From JBEVNX01 sp040507895 (GTDB lineage Bacteria; Desulfobacterota; Binatia; JACPRU01): 8,768 nt of DNA. This document shows positions 1 to 6,488 of the stretch, one piece after another (positions within the stretch are counted from its first letter, which is position 1; the number at the start of each line of letters is the position of its first letter). The DNA lies in assembly GCA_040507895.1 (NCBI GenBank), contig JBEVNX010000114.1, forward strand, positions 1 to 8,768. The letters are read 5' to 3'. The notes under the pieces are model-generated. The model worked only from the letters and a program-made list of their open reading frames with translations, was not told the origin of the DNA and made no database searches. The position numbers and the translations under genes were made by a program.

Positions 1-594
1 CTCGAGGGCGGCGCGGCCGTCTGCGAGGATCGGCGCGCCGTCGCCGAGCAGCAGCGCATCGAAGTCGATCGTGCGGGCCAGACGCGCGAGCGATCGGCGC
101 AGTGCGGCCGGGTCGTCGATCACGCTTTCGGGAAGCAGCGCGCATTCCCCAGGCGGCTTGCCGACGCAGGCGTCGCCGACGACCAAGAGCCGGCGCTCGG
201 GCCAATGGAGCGCGATCTCGCCCGGCGACTTGCCTTCCGCCCCGACGACGATGAACGGGCCAACTCGCTCACCGGCCCGAAGCTCTTCGTCGATGGTGGC
301 ACCCTGCGATCGAGCGTACGGCGCGTCGGCGGGGTGAATCGCTACGCGAGCACCGGTGCGATCGCGAACGGCAGTGCTCGCGCGGGTGTGGTTCCGGTTG
401 GTGAGAAGGATCCGAGCGACGCCGATCTTCTCGAGCTCGTCGAGTACGCGGGCCGGCGGCTCGACGGGATCGACCGCCACATTTCCCGTCGGATGAAGGA
501 AGAGATAGCCGTTGAAGTCGTAGCTGTGGCGTTCGGACCACCAGGGCCAGGTGAGGACGCCGGGTAAGAGCTCCCGAAGCTCGGCCGATGCCAT
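1..594 (-). CDS. Metallo-beta-lactamase-fold protein lacking the metal-binding histidines (3' end outside window)
   Basis: The frame runs open from an ATG at 594 down to position 1, giving 198 residues without a stop, so the C-terminus is cut by the window edge. The layout follows the MBL fold: an early strand region with FNGYLF (27-32), VAVDPV (39-44), then RILLTNRNHTR (61-71) where LTHxHxDH is expected, GKSPGEIAL (121-129) where GHTPGSIAL is expected, VVGDACVG (138-145) where GD usually carries the bridging Asp, and LLGDGAPIL (182-190) where GHGxP is expected. Only Asp141 of the usual ligands survives; the histidine positions read Asn66, Asn68, Arg71, Lys122 and Asp185, and the motif Asp is Thr70. 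The family is usually a Zn/Fe hydrolase or oxidoreductase, so this copy is probably non-catalytic or works without the usual two-metal centre. A weak AGGA lies about 10 bases before the start. It diverges from the ABC genes; its substrate is unknown. Confidence 0.72.
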   Translation of the reverse strand, partial: MASAELRELLPGVLTWPWWSERHSYDFNGYLFLHPTGNVAVDPVEPPARVLDELEKIGVARILLTNRNHTRASTAVRDRTGARVAIHPADAPYARSQGATIDEELRAGERVGPFIVVGAEGKSPGEIALHWPERRLLVVGDACVGKPPGECALLPESVIDDPAALRRSLARLARTIDFDALLLGDGAPILADGRAALE

Positions 595-631
595 GACGCG
601 GCGATCCTAGGCGGCGCCGCTGCCCGCGGCA

Positions 632-640
632 AGAGGTGGA
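632..640 (+). promoter_or_regulatory. Ribosome binding site of the ABC ATPase gene
   Basis: AGAGGTGGA lies just before the GTG at 643, with GAGG six bases upstream of it. This supports 643 over the in-frame GTG codons at 655 and 673, which have no purine-rich sequence in front of them. The protein would still be complete from 673, because the conserved ABC domain starts after that point. Confidence 0.55.
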
Positions 641-642
641 CC

Positions 643-1620
643 GTGGCGGCGCCTGTGACACTATACGCCGCCGTGGACGGCTCCATCGTCGTAGACCGTC
701 TCGAGAAGCGCTATGGGCGGCGCCAGGCGCTCGAGGCGGTGACGTTCTCAGTGCACGCCGGTGAGATCGTCGGCCTGCTCGGGCCGAACGGCGCGGGCAA
801 GTCGACGACACTATCGATCCTGGCGTGCGCGCTTCGCGCCGACGGCGGTCGAGTGGAAGTCGCCGGACACCCATTGCCTGCGCAGGCGGGCGCTGCGCGC
901 CGCGCTCTCGGTTACGTGCCGCAGCGGGAAGCGCTCTACCCCCCGCTCAGCGCGCGCGAGAACCTCCGCTTCTTCGGCCGCATGGTCGGGCTCGACGGTG
1001 CGTCGATCCGCGGAGCGATCGAGCGTGCTCTCTCGCTCGCCGCACTCGAGACCCGCGCCGAGGAGCCGATCGCGGCCTTCTCGGTCGGCATGCGCCGACG
1101 GCTCAAGCTCGCTTGCGGCATCCTCCACCGGCCCCCCGTGGTGCTGCTCGACGAACCGACGGTCGGCGTCGATCCGCAATCTCGAGAGTACATCTTCGAG
1201 GCCATCACTGCGCTCGCGGCCGAAGGGGCGGCCGTGCTCTACAGCACGCACTACATGGAGGAGGCGGAGCGGTTGTGCGGCCGCGTGGTGCTGCTCGACG
1301 AAGGCAAGATCGTGGCGTCGGGCGCCCCTGGAACACTGGTGTCGGATCTCGGGCGAGCGCCGGTGCTCAAGCTTCACACACTTCGCGCGCTGCCCGAAGA
1401 CTGGTTGTCGCTTCTGCCATCGGCTCGGGTCCGCGGGCGCTCCGGGCTCGAGTACGAGATCGAGGTGGACGCGGCGGCCGACCTGCCCTCCGTGTTGCTC
1501 GCCGCCGAGCGCGCAGGGGTCGAGATCCGAGACCTTCGCTTGCGCCGCGCAAATCTGGCCGACGTCTTCTTCGCGCTCACCGGCCGAGCGCTTCGCGACG
1601 ATCCCGCCGGAGAAGCATGA
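643..1620 (+). CDS. ABC-2 type exporter, ATP-binding subunit
   Basis: A 325-residue ATPase that powers export by the permease encoded next to it at the inner membrane. Motifs seen: Walker A GPNGAGKST (47-55), Q-loop glutamine Gln94 in YVPQRE, signature FSVGMRRRLKLA (146-157), Walker B VVLLDEPT (166-173) with Glu171, D-loop VGVDPQSR, and switch His203 in YSTHYMEEAERL. The wording PNGAGKSTT, the MRRRLKLA signature and THYMEEAE are typical of the NatA/CcmA/DrrA-like group that pairs with ABC-2 permeases. The signature has Val148 where most relatives have Gly (LSGGM). Residues from about 235 onward form the usual C-terminal extension of this group. The stop overlaps the permease start as ATGA, so the two are translationally coupled. 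The substrate cannot be read from the sequence: drugs, lipids, sodium or polysaccharide are all possible. Confidence 0.93.
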   Translation: MAAPVTLYAAVDGSIVVDRLEKRYGRRQALEAVTFSVHAGEIVGLLGPNGAGKSTTLSILACALRADGGRVEVAGHPLPAQAGAARRALGYVPQREALYPPLSARENLRFFGRMVGLDGASIRGAIERALSLAALETRAEEPIAAFSVGMRRRLKLACGILHRPPVVLLDEPTVGVDPQSREYIFEAITALAAEGAAVLYSTHYMEEAERLCGRVVLLDEGKIVASGAPGTLVSDLGRAPVLKLHTLRALPEDWLSLLPSARVRGRSGLEYEIEVDAAADLPSVLLAAERAGVEIRDLRLRRANLADVFFALTGRALRDDPAGEA

Positions 1621-3290
1621 TCCTGCGCGCGCTGCTAGCGGCCTTCCACAAAGACCTGCGGTTGCTGCTACGCGACCCGGTCGGGCTCGTGTTCCTCACC
1701 CTCGCCCCGATGATCGTCATCACGGTCGCTGGTTTTTCGCTCGCGAGCCTCTACGGCGCCGCACCTCGCGGTGAGGAGTCCTACCGGCTGCCTGTCGTCG
1801 ACGAGGATGGAGGGCCGGTCGGGCGCGCAGTTCGTGACCGCCTGAGGCACGAGCCGGCCGTCGCCGCCGAGTTCGTCGCGAGCCGGCGGGAGGCAATCGA
1901 GATGCTCGAACGCCGAGAGGCCGGCGTGGCGCTGGTGATTCCCGCCGATGCGAGCGGGGCTCTAGCCGAAGGGACGCGATCGACGCTTTTGCTACTCACG
2001 GATCCGGTCAAGTACCTCGAGGTCGCCAACGTTCGCGTTCTGGTCGAAGAGCTGCGGCACGCTCTCGAGGAGGAGGGGAGGCGTCAGGCCGCTCTCAAGG
2101 TCGCCGCGGCGCGCGAGACCGGGGAAGCGGCGCGACGGGAGTTCACACGCGTAGTCGAGCAGGCGCGGCACGAGACGGAGGCGCTGCGCGCTCGCCTCGA
2201 GGGGGCGCGTGCGCAGTTCGAGGAACGCAAGCGTACGGCGAGGGAGCGAGCGGAGGGCTCGCTCCGCGTCCTGGCTGCGGAACATCGACGGCAGGTCGCG
2301 GAGCGGCTCGCGCGCGAGCTCGCTCCGGTCCGGAGCTTCCTCGCCACGCTCGCCGATCGCCGCCAGGCGTTCGAGGATTGGTTCGCCGCCCTGCGCAAGG
2401 TGGCCGGCCAACGGGCCGGCGACATCCCCGAGCCGCCGGCGCCGCCGCTGGTCCCCGCAGAGCTCACGGAGCTGGCCAGCGCGGATCCCGAGGTGCTGGT
2501 CGTCCGGCTGCTCGGACCCGTAGAGGGCCAAGCGCTCCCGGAATTGGCTGACTTCGACTTACCGAGGATCGCGCTTCCGTCGCCGATCGAGCTCCCCGCG
2601 GTCCCCGAGGCCCCCCCTCTGGGCATGTCGGGGAGCCTCGACATCGACGAGCAGAGCGCGACCGGGGCGCCGCGGCGGTTGAACACATTCGACCAGAACG
2701 TTCCCGGCTTCAGCGTGACGTTCCTGCTTCTCGGCATGCTGCTCGGGGTATCGCTCGCGCTTCTCGACGAGCGCGACTGGGGCACGCTCGAGCGGCTTCG
2801 CTCGGCACCCGCGCCCTTATCGGTGCTGCTGGTCGCCAAGCTCGGGTCGCGAATCGTCGTCGGCATGGTGCAGATGCTGCTGCTGTTCGCAGTCGGCCGG
2901 GCGGCTTTCGGCATCTCGCTCGGCCCCGAGCCATGGTCGCTCGCGCTGCCGACGCTCGGCATCGTGTTCGCGGGCACGACATTCGGCCTCGTCGTCGCGG
3001 GTCTCGCGCGAAGCCGGGAATCGGTGCTGCCGCTCGGCTCCATCGCAATCGTCACGATGGCTGCCGTCGGAGGCTGCTGGTGGCCGATCGATCTCGAGCC
3101 CCCCTGGATGCGCACCGCGGCGCTGGCGTTTCCGACCACCTGGGCTATGACCGCCTACAACGATCTGATGATCCGTCGCCAAGGCTTCGCGGCGGCGTTG
3201 AGGCCCACGGCGGTGCTGCTCGCGCACGGCGCACTCTACCTCGCGATCGGCCTATGGCTTTTCGTTCGCCGCGAGGGTCGGGATGGCTGA
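1617..3290 (+). CDS. ABC-2 type exporter permease with large coiled-coil extracytoplasmic insertion
   Basis: A 557-residue membrane subunit of the exporter. The start is the ATG at 1617 in the ATGA overlap with the ATPase; the open frame continues further upstream but only as a shadow of the ATPase gene. Residues 22-45 form the first membrane helix, preceded by the HKDLRLLLRDP cytoplasmic motif common in ABC-2 permeases. A large extracytoplasmic part follows to about residue 362. It contains an ABC-2 style alpha/beta section (about 52-140), a highly charged Arg/Glu/Ala-rich helix likely to form a coiled coil (about 142-262), and a Pro-rich linker (about 270-345). Five further membrane segments lie at about 365-383, 403-426, 442-464, 470-489 and 533-550, with the conserved LERLRSAPAP (391-400) and a GGCWWPI motif (485-491) near the end. 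This is the NatB/YhgE-like topology, long for the family because of the coiled coil. Substrate unknown. Confidence 0.9.
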   Translation: MILRALLAAFHKDLRLLLRDPVGLVFLTLAPMIVITVAGFSLASLYGAAPRGEESYRLPVVDEDGGPVGRAVRDRLRHEPAVAAEFVASRREAIEMLERREAGVALVIPADASGALAEGTRSTLLLLTDPVKYLEVANVRVLVEELRHALEEEGRRQAALKVAAARETGEAARREFTRVVEQARHETEALRARLEGARAQFEERKRTARERAEGSLRVLAAEHRRQVAERLARELAPVRSFLATLADRRQAFEDWFAALRKVAGQRAGDIPEPPAPPLVPAELTELASADPEVLVVRLLGPVEGQALPELADFDLPRIALPSPIELPAVPEAPPLGMSGSLDIDEQSATGAPRRLNTFDQNVPGFSVTFLLLGMLLGVSLALLDERDWGTLERLRSAPAPLSVLLVAKLGSRIVVGMVQMLLLFAVGRAAFGISLGPEPWSLALPTLGIVFAGTTFGLVVAGLARSRESVLPLGSIAIVTMAAVGGCWWPIDLEPPWMRTAALAFPTTWAMTAYNDLMIRRQGFAAALRPTAVLLAHGALYLAIGLWLFVRREGRDG

Positions 3291-3327
3291 GCCGGCGCCG
3301 GGAGTGCTATCTGATGCCCTCTCATCC

Positions 3328-3336
3328 AAGGAGGAG
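3328..3336 (+). promoter_or_regulatory. Strong Shine-Dalgarno site of the SDR gene
   Basis: AAGGAGGAG is a near-perfect match to the anti-SD sequence. Its AAGGAGG core ends six bases before the GTG at 3341, which fixes that codon as the start rather than the in-frame ATG at 3314 that lies upstream of the site. Confidence 0.8.
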
Positions 3337-3340
3337 CCTC

Positions 3341-4087
3341 GTGGCTTTGAAGGACAAAATCGCAGTCGTGACCGGAGGCGCCTCCGGCATCGGCCGGGCG
3401 ATCTGCCTGCGCCTGGCCCGCGAGGGTTGTAACATCGGGATCTGGGACCGTGACATCTCCGCCGCCCACCGAGTCGGCGCCGAGGTCGGCGAGCTCGGCC
3501 GGCGCGTGCTCGCCGTCGAAGTGGACGTGTCGAGCTTCAGCAACGTCGAGCGAGCCGCGGATCGCGTGCATCGAGAGCTGGGCAAGGTATCGATTCTGGT
3601 GAACGATGCGGGCTTCGGCGAAATCGTCGCGGTGGCGCAGATGAGCGAGGCTCAGTGGGACAAGATGATCGCCGTGCATCTCAAGGGAACGTTCAATTGC
3701 ACCCGACACTTGGTGCAGGACATGATCGACGCGCGCTGGGGGCGCATCGTCAGCATCTCCTCCGTCGCCGGCCTGCGAGGCGCTGCGGGCTTCGTGCACT
3801 ACTCGGCGGCCAAAGCCGGCATCGCCGGCTTCAGCAAGGCGCTTGCGCTCGAACTCGGCTCGAGCGGCGTGACTGTCAACGCCATCGCTCCCGGATTGAT
3901 CGAGACGCCGATTCTCAAGGGCTCGGCGCTTCGCGACGAGACCATCGCGGCGATGGTTCGCCACACCCCGGTCGGCCGCATCGGGGCGCCGGAGGACATT
4001 GCCGCGTGCTGCGCCTACATGGTCGCCGAAGAGGCGAGCTTTCTGACCGGACAGGTCCTCTCCCCCAACGGAGGCATCTACAGCTAG
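3341..4087 (+). CDS. Short-chain dehydrogenase/reductase (SDR, FabG-like)
   Basis: A 248-residue classical SDR that should oxidise or reduce a hydroxyl/keto group with NAD(P)(H) in the cytoplasm. Seen: cofactor loop TGGASGIG (11-18), VNDAG (87-91) at the NNAG position, catalytic Ser141 in SISSVAG, Tyr154 and Lys158 in YSAAK, and the NAIAPGLIETP segment after the active site. The acidic residue in IWDRD, after the second strand, points to NAD(H) rather than NADP(H). In IAVHLKGTF a His stands where the catalytic-tetrad Asn is usual (NLKG). The length is standard. Its position directly before a benzoate-CoA-ligase-like gene suggests it may act on a hydroxyacyl-CoA or 3-oxoacyl-CoA, as the SDRs of aromatic and alicyclic acid degradation do, but a general FabG-like role is equally possible. 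The gap to the permease is 50 bases, so it could share the upstream transcript. Confidence 0.9.
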   Translation: MALKDKIAVVTGGASGIGRAICLRLAREGCNIGIWDRDISAAHRVGAEVGELGRRVLAVEVDVSSFSNVERAADRVHRELGKVSILVNDAGFGEIVAVAQMSEAQWDKMIAVHLKGTFNCTRHLVQDMIDARWGRIVSISSVAGLRGAAGFVHYSAAKAGIAGFSKALALELGSSGVTVNAIAPGLIETPILKGSALRDETIAAMVRHTPVGRIGAPEDIAACCAYMVAEEASFLTGQVLSPNGGIYS

Positions 4088-4158
4088 ACCGCGGTGTAGA
4101 TTACGGCGGAGTCGATCGATCGCCTTGCGGTCTCGCGCTGCGGTGATGCCATGACTCG

Positions 4159-5715
4159 ATGACCGACCGCTTAAACGTCGCAGCCGCTCTGCTCGCCCTC
4201 TCGGAGACGTCGCCAGACGCCACGGCGCTGCGGCTGCGGGCCGATCGCGAGCGACGGGATTGGAGTTACCGCGACCTCGCTCGGACCGTGAGGCGATTCG
4301 CCGGTGCGCTATCAGAGCTCGGCGTGGTCGAGGAGCAGCGCGTCCTCATCGCGCTTCCCGATTGTCCCGAGTTAGTCGTGGCGTTTCTCGGCGCGATTTG
4401 GGCGGGCGCCGTCCCGGTGCCGGTGAATCCCGGGCTGCGCGCCGAGGACTACGCGTTCTTGGTGGCGGATACTCGCGCGCGGCTCGTGATCGCAACGAGC
4501 GGGACGTCCGACCTTCTCATGGAGGCGATCGTCAGCGCGGCCTCGCTCCCGGGCGCCGAGCTGTGGACGGTCGCCCCCGCGGGTGGTGGAACCTTTCAGG
4601 ACGCCATCCGCGCTGCAGCAAAGGCCGACGATGCGTTTCCCGCCCACCGCGACGACGCCGCGTTTTGGCTCTACAGCTCCGGCACCACAGGCCGCCCCAA
4701 GGGTACGATTCATCGACAGGCGGACATCCTGCACGCGGTCGACGCTTACTCTCGGCACGTGCTCGCGCTCGGCCCACGCGACGTCGTCTACTCGACGTCG
4801 AGGATGTTCTTCGCATACGGCCTGGGCGCGAGCCTGTACTTTCCCCTCGCGGCGGGCGCATGCAGCGTGCTTTCGCCCGAGCCTTTCGACGCTTTGCGGA
4901 GTTGGCGGCTTCTCGCCGAGGAGCAGCCGACGCTCTTGTTCGCCGTGCCGTCCGTCTATCGCGCCCTGCTCGATCACACCGACGCGCGCCGCGATTCGCT
5001 AGCGACCGTGCGCCTCTGTCTCTCGGCGGGGGAGGGGCTCCCGGAATCCCTGTTCGAGCAATGGCAGCGGCGTTTCGGGCTCGAAATCGTCGACGGAATC
5101 GGCTCGACCGAAGCACTGCACATCTACCTCTCCAACCGACCGGGCTCGTGTCGCCCCGGAGCGGTCGGCACGCCGGTACCCGGCTACGATGTGCGAATCG
5201 TCGACGAGAACGGCCGCGATGCCGCACCTGGCGAGCCCGGCATGATGCTCGTTCGGGGAGGCAGCTTGGCGGCCGGATACTGGCATCGGCGCGAGGCGAC
5301 GGAACGGGCGTTTCTCGGCGAATGGTTCGTCACCGGCGACCAAGCTATGCAAACCGAGGACGGCGCGTACCGGGTGGTCGGCCGCGTCGACGACATGCTC
5401 AAGGTGTCCGGTCAATGGGTATCGCCGACCGACGTGGAAGAGGCGATTCGATCGGTGGAAGGGGTCGTGGACTGCGGCGTGGTGGGAGTGCCCGACGCAG
5501 CGGGCCTCACGGAGCTCGTCGCCTGCGTCGTCGCGGCGGGGGCGGGGGATCTCGCCGCTCTGATCCACGCACGCTGCGCAGAGCGGTTGCCGCGCTACAA
5601 GCGGCCGAGGCGAATGGTCGTGGTCGCCTCGTTGCCCCGCACCCCGACCGGCAAGCTGCAACGATTTCGGCTACGTGAGATGATCCAGCGCGAGCCGAGG
5701 GGAGAGAAGAGCTGA
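4159..5715 (+). CDS. Benzoate-CoA ligase family AMP-dependent acyl-CoA ligase
   Basis: A 518-residue adenylate-forming enzyme that should activate a carboxylic acid with ATP and CoA to acyl-CoA, AMP and PPi. Motifs: A3 phosphate loop YSSGTTGRPKG (172-182), SAGEGLPESL, A5 DGIGSTEALHIYLSN (312-326), GYWHRREAT, TGD, the A8 hinge DDMLKVSGQWVSP, and the A10 catalytic Lys499 in PRTPTGKLQRFRLRE. The LHIYLSN wording after STE and the KVSGQWVSP hinge are characteristic of the benzoate/hydroxybenzoate-CoA ligase group rather than acetyl-CoA or long-chain acyl-CoA synthetases. The natural C-terminus is present, so the gene is complete. There is no convincing Shine-Dalgarno before the ATG; two out-of-frame ATGs (4146, 4151) lie just upstream. 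The gap to the SDR is 71 bases. The exact acid (benzoate, hydroxybenzoate, other aryl or alicyclic acid) cannot be fixed. No ring-reducing or ring-cleaving enzymes are in the window. Confidence 0.9.
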   Translation: MTDRLNVAAALLALSETSPDATALRLRADRERRDWSYRDLARTVRRFAGALSELGVVEEQRVLIALPDCPELVVAFLGAIWAGAVPVPVNPGLRAEDYAFLVADTRARLVIATSGTSDLLMEAIVSAASLPGAELWTVAPAGGGTFQDAIRAAAKADDAFPAHRDDAAFWLYSSGTTGRPKGTIHRQADILHAVDAYSRHVLALGPRDVVYSTSRMFFAYGLGASLYFPLAAGACSVLSPEPFDALRSWRLLAEEQPTLLFAVPSVYRALLDHTDARRDSLATVRLCLSAGEGLPESLFEQWQRRFGLEIVDGIGSTEALHIYLSNRPGSCRPGAVGTPVPGYDVRIVDENGRDAAPGEPGMMLVRGGSLAAGYWHRREATERAFLGEWFVTGDQAMQTEDGAYRVVGRVDDMLKVSGQWVSPTDVEEAIRSVEGVVDCGVVGVPDAAGLTELVACVVAAGAGDLAALIHARCAERLPRYKRPRRMVVVASLPRTPTGKLQRFRLREMIQREPRGEKS

Positions 5716-5841
5716 GCACCACGCCTGTCGATCTCGGACGAGACCGTCAAGACCCATCTCAAGCGGCTCTACGACAAGCTCGGGGCTGCGCACCGCGCAC
5801 AGGCGGTGGCGATCGCGCTGCGCCAGAACCTCATCGAGTGA
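5716..5841 (+). pseudogene. Remnant of a LuxR/NarL-family regulator (C-terminal half of HTH only)
   Basis: Directly after the ligase stop, and in the same frame, 41 codons run to a TGA at 5839-5841. They read as the end of a LuxR-type HTH: LSISDETVKTHLKRLYDKLG, then AAHRAQAVAIALRQNLIE. This covers the recognition helix and the last helix. The first two HTH helices and the whole receiver or sensor domain are missing, and the other two frames upstream (5640-5715) do not contain them. There is no usable start codon ahead of the motif. The stop overlaps the GTG of the endonuclease III gene as GTGA, the kind of overlap seen between coupled intact genes. I read it as the 3' relic of a regulator gene lost by deletion or rearrangement, with the join at about 5716. 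The motif is clean, which suggests a recent event or retention of the translational coupling. Confidence 0.75.
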
Positions 5842-6488
5842 TCGACGATCGCAACATCGGGCGCGCCCTCGCAGCCGTGAAGCGCGAGGTGGCGCGGTGG
5901 CGCGTGCCTGTCGTCGGCCTCTATCGCCACGATCCCTACGAGACTCTGATCTCCTGCCTGCTCAGCTTGCGCACCAAGGACGAGACCACCGCGGCCGCGT
6001 CCGCGCGCTTGTTCGCGCTGGCGCGCTCGCCGCGGGCGATGCTGCGGGTGCCGCGCCGCACCCTTGCGCGCGTCATCTATCCGGTCGGCTTCTACCGCAC
6101 CAAGGCGCGGACGATTCTCGAGCTGTCACGCACGCTCGTCGAGCGCCACGGAGGCGCGGTGCCGGACACCCTGGAAGGCCTTCTGGAGCTGAATGGAGTG
6201 GGGCGCAAGACCGCCAACTTGGTGCTGACGCTCGCGTTTCGGAAGTACGGCATCTGCGTCGACACGCACGTCCATCGCATCAGCAACCGCTGGGGCTACG
6301 TGCGAACCCGCAATCCCGAGGAAACCGAGATGCGGCTACGCGAGCGGCTGCCGCGCCGGCACTGGCGTACGTACAACGACCTGCTGGTCGCGTTCGGCCA
6401 GAACCTCTGCCACCCGACATCCCCGTGGTGCAGCCGTTGTCCGCTCGACGGCATCTGTGGTCGCGTCGGCGTCAGGCGCTCGCGCTGA
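5838..6488 (+). CDS. nth: Endonuclease III (DNA glycosylase/AP lyase)
   Basis: A 216-residue base-excision-repair enzyme that removes oxidised pyrimidines and cleaves the AP site by beta-elimination. Seen: the helix-hairpin-helix LNGVGRKTANLVL with catalytic Lys124, Asp142 in VDTHVHRISNR, and a C-terminal [4Fe-4S] cluster with the exact C-x6-C-x2-C-x5-C spacing (Cys191, 198, 201, 207) in CHPTSPWCSRCPLDGIC. These match E. coli Nth Lys120/Asp138 and its cluster, and the length is standard. The GTG start at 5838 overlaps the stop of the LuxR relic; no strong Shine-Dalgarno precedes it, which fits a formerly coupled start. The last 17 bases overlap the end of the convergent MFS gene. MutY is excluded by the Lys in the hairpin and the lack of the MutY C-terminal domain. 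Confidence 0.96.
   Translation: MIDDRNIGRALAAVKREVARWRVPVVGLYRHDPYETLISCLLSLRTKDETTAAASARLFALARSPRAMLRVPRRTLARVIYPVGFYRTKARTILELSRTLVERHGGAVPDTLEGLLELNGVGRKTANLVLTLAFRKYGICVDTHVHRISNRWGYVRTRNPEETEMRLRERLPRRHWRTYNDLLVAFGQNLCHPTSPWCSRCPLDGICGRVGVRRSR

Noticed and set aside
658..663. TATAGT on the minus strand as a -10 box for the MBL-fold gene
   Set aside because: The hexamer is good but nothing like a -35 lies 16-18 bases upstream, and it sits inside the ATPase coding start; too weak to list as a promoter.
269..874. 201-codon minus-strand open frame covering the divergent region and the ATPase start
   Set aside because: Arg/Ser-rich translation with no motif; the MBL-fold reading starting at 594 explains the same strand better.
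825..1616. Upstream extension of the permease frame by 264 codons
   Set aside because: It lies inside the ATPase gene in another frame, has the Arg/Ala-rich make-up of a GC-rich shadow frame, and the ATGA overlap at 1617 gives a natural start followed by a proper first membrane helix.
2402..2420. GGCCGGCC and GGCCGGC inverted repeat
   Set aside because: It lies inside the permease coding region, encodes ordinary residues at the end of the coiled coil, and such palindromes are expected by chance in this base composition.
2084..3139. 351-codon antisense open frame over the permease
   Set aside because: Ser/Arg/Ala-rich translation without recognisable motifs; the sense strand encodes a clear membrane protein.
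2933..3340. Upstream extension of the SDR frame, including an in-frame ATG at 3314
   Set aside because: Most of it is a shadow of the permease. The strong Shine-Dalgarno at 3328-3336 lies after the ATG and points to the GTG at 3341, from which the standard SDR N-terminus follows at once.
4113..4122. CGATCGATCG palindrome in the SDR-ligase gap
   Set aside because: A short simple repeat in GC-rich DNA with no second copy or promoter nearby to suggest an operator.
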